From NCBI GenBank assembly GCA_950295325.1, contig OX485803.1:58541554-58605553 (forward strand): a stretch of DNA of 64,000 bases, in the 5' to 3' direction. Positions 59,853 to 64,000 of this stretch are shown here, in pieces. The stretch is from Polytrichum commune. Its lineage: Eukaryota > Streptophyta > Polytrichopsida > Polytrichales > Polytrichaceae. Positions within the stretch are counted from its first letter, which is position 1. Each line of letters opens with the position of its first letter. A program made the position numbers and the translations under genes. Below the pieces are notes generated by a model that saw nothing but the letters and a program-made list of their open reading frames with translations, did no database searches and was not told the DNA's origin.

Positions 59853-59921
59853 TGAGAGAAGTCTGGCCCCAATAAATAACAGCCATCCGTTAAAGTTGTC
59901 TAACTCCGATTCATATCTTCC

Positions 59922-60012
59922 AGTTGGAGTTGCTTGACTCCAACATAAAGATCTTCCAGAGGGACGTGTCTGACTCTTAATTGGAGTTGTCTAACTCCAA
60001 CACAAAGATCTT
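59922..60012. repeat. Second palindromic repeat, two units
   Basis: GTTGGAGTTGCTTGACTCCAAC-ATAAAGATCTTC and a related unit, TTGGAGTTGTCTAACTCCAA-CACAAAGATCTTC, lie about 55 bp apart. They have the same hairpin design (GTTGGAGT...ACTCCAAC) as the minisatellite just upstream and probably share its origin. Confidence 0.65.
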
Positions 60013-60119
60013 CGATCAAGATACACCCCTTCGACAAAGGGATTATCCCCTCCCTGTGTATCGACTATTGAATCTAAAGTGGCTGAAATTGTTTTAGCAC
60101 GTAATCCAGTCTCCTTTAA

Positions 60120-61375
60120 ACACGTGTCGTGTTAGGTGTCCATTCTTAGATCCAATTCAACCACACACCACTCAAATATAGGTGTCCGGTGAACATCATA
60201 CAACAACCGAATAAGGCCCACATACCTTACAAACTTGCAAAACACACATGTTTAAGTATCAAACATCGTAGGCTTAGCTTCGTAGGTGTCGGAACTAGGA
60301 ACACAATCGAATCTAGGAGCATTGACTCTATTGCACCTCATCGTGTACGATCACGGAAGTACATCCCAAGAGCACTGCTCGTTCTAAGCCAGTTGTGAAC
60401 AAGTTGGCAGGAATCGGGATACTCTCCCTCCCTCCCCTCCCTCACACAGGTGAGTCTATACTGTAAGTTAGCACCACTACATACATACTTACTTACTTCC
60501 TTACTTCCTTACTTATCTTATCTTACTTCATTGGGCCTCACAACACCCACAGGCACGTGGCCCATGTGAAGCTTTTGAGCGCATTGAGATGCACATGCTA
60601 AACGCCGCAAAGGGCTCCAACAAATTAAAACAACGGTTTCGTGAGATGTCATGTCCTTCCTTGCTTTGTTTTAGTAGAGAGGACACTAGCTATCGGCGGC
60701 CGCTAGATCCAACTGTTAGCTAGCAAGCACGCACGTATGGTACCTCAAGTTCCAACAATCATCAAAGTGTCGTACACCACCAAAATTACTACCACCCACT
60801 CAATCTAAGCCGAGGTTAGTGAGTGAGTTGCCAATAGTATTGCACGTCCTATTCCCCTCCGCCTTCTATCAAGAATCCCGTTAACAATCTTCCATGGATA
60901 CTTAGGGATTTTTATATTTTTAAATTAGCGGTGTCTCATTTTTGGAACAATGAATACATAAGGTAAGACGGTTTTAAATAGACATGTTTAGCTATGCATA
61001 ATAAGTGTTTGGTATTCTTTAAGATTTGTTCATTATTGAAGAGAGGGGCCCACACATGTGTGGTCAGAGTGCATTATGATCGGCGTAATGCCTACCATAT
61101 ATAATTTCTATGCAAGGATTGTCCTTCGGGAACATGCTTTATGCAATTCAAGAACATGTGCTCTGAGGCTCACATAAGTGTCCTTAAATTTTGTGAAATG
61201 CTCCCTTCATGGTGTCCTCCTATACATCTACTTCTGGTAGCTCATAAGGCATGCTATCCACGCAAACTCATAACATTTTTTTAGATCTAGTTACTCAGCT
61301 TAAACGTGTACTTATATTTGAGAGGTGTGTGATTAGGTGTGGATCTAAGAATGGACATAAAAACACAACCTTCAA
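60120..61375. repeat. Inverted pair of family C cores, 1.1 kb apart
   Basis: GTGTCCATTCTTAGATCCA...CACACCACTCAAATATAGGTG at about 60135-60185 is the reverse complement of TATATTTGAGAGGTGTGTG...GTGGATCTAAGAATGGACAT at about 61305-61355. Between them are a (TTAC)n/(TTCC)n microsatellite at about 60482-60530, a CCCTCC run at about 60422-60440 and no recognisable gene. The pair may be the ends of one element or two solo copies. Confidence 0.5.
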
Positions 61376-63060
61376 ACAACATGGGTTTACAAGAGATCGA
61401 GTGATGTGCTCAAAATGTGTTAATCATCAAAACTTAACGTAATTAGGAGAACCCATATGATATTCACTAATCAATAAAAACCAAGAACATAAGGGTCGCT
61501 TACCCTTCCCATTTAAAGGGAATCAAGGTTACGCATCCGGTTTAGTAACAGCCAGACCCACCCTCTGCACCATGCGTCCCAATATCAAAGCCCACACACC
61601 ATGTTGGGAGCCCCCCCCCCCCCCCCTCTTATGATTTCTCCCTAACATTAAGACCTCTTTCAAGCCATACTTTAACCTCATTTATGTTGTTGGTCTATTC
61701 CCTTTGATAGGATAGAAAATAACATTGCTTGACAATGGAAGACACATTCATATGAGGAAATTGGCGAGGGGCATGATCATTTGGAATTGGTAATCATCTT
61801 GCACGGAGATGAGATAATTGCATGCAACTTCGTAATCTACGAGAAGTGGGTGCAGAGCTAAAACGTGCCCATTCAAGGCCCAGTTAAGTGACCTCATATG
61901 AGCATCACTGGTGACATTCCTCAATTCCCAAGCCTCATGGGCACATGAAGAAAACGTTACTGCACAAGATGCTTCATGAATGCAGTACCAATACAAACAA
62001 ACATGTGGCATCTCTCTTTTTGTGGTTGTGCCTGACAAGCCGGATGTCTATGGTAGAAACAGACAGGCAAGGCCATAGCCGCCTTCAATAGTATAAGTAT
62101 ACATGGAAGCTCGCGATTGGTATATGTCCGTATTGAAGGGCAGGCTTGTTTATTTACATGTGAGAGGCCATGAGCCATGACAAGTTGACAACCTCAAAAT
62201 TCATTGCTAAATACTTAAGACCTGGCAAGTGGCCATTTCACATTGTAATTCTTTAACAGTTATTTGGTGTTGGTGACTAGACACTAGAAGGATTGTGAGG
62301 CTTATTTAATAGCCCCGTTGTGCCAAAAATGACCTAATATTATTAAGCCAAGTGGGTCGGTTGCATGACTATGGAATATGTCAATTACATTATGTGGGTC
62401 CCCCGAAACAATGTAAGAATGTTATTTTATTATTTATACACTCATGTTGACACTTGAAAATTTGGGTGAAGTTATACTATTGGCGTTATTCACATGAGTC
62501 ATTGTTCATCCTGATATTATCCATAAGAAACAATGCTCTTCCTTACATTATTCATTAAAAATATTATTCATAGCAACATGTTCATATTATTCATACCAAC
62601 ACTATTCATTGTTCATACTGTTGTCAGTTTTTTCTAAGTCTTCCCCATGAAGCCTGAACGTGAGATAGTGGAGTCCCATGTCAAATGTGAAATATAGAAT
62701 GAAACACATTCATGCAAATTAATGATGTTTCGAGCCACCATGGACGTTCCCACTAGGCTCAAAGGTGACTAACACCATGACCATCCAACATTCACATATG
62801 TGAATGGGGTCAAGTGCTATAGACCGTGGCAAAGGGGTCATTTGACGTGTATAAAATCTATTTCAATGCTATTCATGGGCATCATGTCAAATCCAACACC
62901 GTGGCTAACTTAAGTAGATTGTGTGTAGGTTTGTTGGAGTGTACTTTTTGGAAACCATTATTGCAATTCATTTTTATCATTAGAAGGACTAAAACTTTAC
63001 ATTCCAAAGATCAATTGTGTTTTACTTTCCACATTTCACGTGACCTTTCGTATTTCTAAT
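61376..63060. other. Intergenic DNA, poly(C) tract, nothing else recognised
   Basis: C16 at 61611-61626. Short minus-strand frames at 61748-62178 and a plus-strand frame at 62826-63059 have no motif. Confidence 0.4.
61611..61626. repeat. Poly(C) tract, 16 C
   Basis: An uninterrupted C16 run following ATGTTGGGAG. Confidence 0.95.
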
Positions 63061-63094
63061 GGACCTAGTACATAGGAGGTGCCTAGGGTGCTAG

Positions 63095-63178
63095 CCTAGT
63101 ATAAATGGTAGCCCAAGGAATTTGAACCCAACACCTCATGGACCACAAAGCAAGTCCTCGGCCATCAACTCTACTCAC
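63095..63178 (-). mobile_element. tRNA-like SINE head (A and B boxes)
   Basis: On the minus strand, GATGGCCGAGGAC (complement of 63154-63166) resembles the A box of tRNA-Leu/Ser type, and GGTTCAAATTCC (complement of 63117-63128) matches the B-box consensus. The box spacing is about 25 bp between their inner edges. The region around them does not form a full cloverleaf, so a tRNA-derived SINE or tRNA pseudogene is more likely than a tRNA gene. The 3' end and tail are not defined. Confidence 0.45.
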
Positions 63179-63344
63179 ATCACATGTACACATGTTTAGA
63201 AGGTAATGAACTTATTGAGTTATTGCAAGAAGTTACCACAAATTGTTATTGCAAGTACTTACTTCACAAACGTATTATACATGGTTATGGGTAGTAAATA
63301 TGACGTAGATAGTAAAAGGCCATTTCTTATAATGGTTTTGTGAA

Positions 63345-63612
63345 TTTGTGTAGGTTGCATATGAAATTATTACATTTTGAAAAAGGGTAGAATCTTTATA
63401 GGATTTCATATCTACGAAATTGTTTTGAAAAATTTCCAAGTTATTTTACCTGCCTAAATTGCCCAATTTCTTTGAATGACTTTGCAAACTCGTGTATGTT
63501 GTATATGATTTTTTATTTTTTTGGTTGGGGGAGGGGGGGGGGACACATCTATACACTCTTTACAGTTGGTTAAATACACAATTATTTTTGAAATATTTCC
63601 AAGTTATTTAAC
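63345..63612 (+). repeat. Dispersed repeat family E, two tandem copies
   Basis: GTGAATTTGTGTAGGTTGCATATG...TTTTGAAAAATTTCCAAGTTATTTTACCTG (63345-63460) is followed by GCAAACTCGTGTATGTTGTATATG...TTTTTGAAATATTTCCAAGTTATTTAACATG (63480-63612). A G10 run (63533-63542) interrupts the second copy. A third copy is at 35150-35285. Confidence 0.6.
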
Positions 63613-64000
63613 ATGTTTAACAATCTATCTTAGGCTTTTAGTTCCATAATTATTTTAGGCTTTGCAGATTTGCCAAGGTTGCAAGGCCAAATGACAAGGC
63701 TCCAAATGACACAAACTAGTCAACAACACCATGGCCTTGAGCCATATCACTAGGGTGTAAAAGTGACCATCCAAATGGTCATGTCGCACAATACAATTTT
63801 CTTTTGGCTCAAAGCCAAGTGTGCTCTAGACACCACGATCCTAGTAGTGAGAAATGCAATACATTTTAGTCAATACTTTATGAAGTGATTAGCATTGGGA
63901 ATCTTGAGCTCAAGTCAAACTTGACAAATTTCTATGGAGGAGAATCATGTTGCTACTAACCGTAGGGAGGTTACTCGCGTCTACTAGAAAATGTGGTGCA

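Noticed and set aside
1-64000. CRISPR array, bacterial operon or phage-like organisation
   Set aside because: No regularly spaced direct repeats, no ribosome-binding-site-led gene strings; the only intact gene has spliceosomal introns and is eukaryotic.

Overview
The window looks like intergenic nuclear DNA of a land plant, or a close streptophyte relative, with one intact protein gene in 64 kb. The plant assignment rests on that gene. It is a six-exon SNF7/VPS32 (ESCRT-III) gene at 7352-11756 (+), whose spliced 222-residue product has the embryophyte-type sequence, and whose introns are GT-AG and 185-1657 bp long. The high load of decayed class II elements fits a large, TE-rich genome. The sequence alone does not separate bryophyte, lycophyte, fern and seed plant.

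Layout. 1-1.2 kb: a complete 898-bp hAT element with a perfect 8-bp target duplication and a surviving transposase C-terminal domain, followed by a 44-bp tandem duplication. 1.2-6.9 kb: AT-rich, low-complexity, gene-free DNA. 7.0-11.8 kb: the SNF7 gene behind a GC-richer promoter/5' region. 12-25.4 kb: repeats, including a G-tract-ended element (17390-18080), a paired repeat family (18.5 and 19.5 kb), a retroposon-like tail (20.8-21.3 kb) and a 495-bp pogo/Tigger deletion derivative (22519-23013). 25428-27253: a 1.8-kb pogo/Tigger-type element with TA target duplication, subterminal repeats and a broken transposase ending in a canonical PCNA-interacting (PIP) motif. 27.3-47.5 kb: no recognisable gene, but several inverted-repeat elements (30.9-32.2, 31.5, 45.1, 45.9 kb), a second G-tract element (36.6 kb) and a tRNA-like SINE head (41.65 kb). 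47.6-48.35 kb: a decayed transposase-like gene. 49.5 kb: a 5S-rRNA-like internal promoter region. 52.8-64 kb: more dispersed repeats, a MULE-type MITE with perfect 9-bp TSDs (57088-57332), a second pogo deletion derivative whose small ORF is intact (57565-58047), palindromic minisatellites (59.6-60.0 kb) and a second SINE-like head (63.1 kb).

The genes do not form a pathway. SNF7 is a housekeeping membrane-remodelling gene; everything else that can be read is mobile DNA or its debris. The most interesting threads are the C-terminal PIP-like motifs in two separate pogo-type families, the conserved internal deletion that fuses the start of a transposase to its tail, and the unusual abundance of long G/C homopolymers, at least two of which sit at the ends of a transposon-like family.
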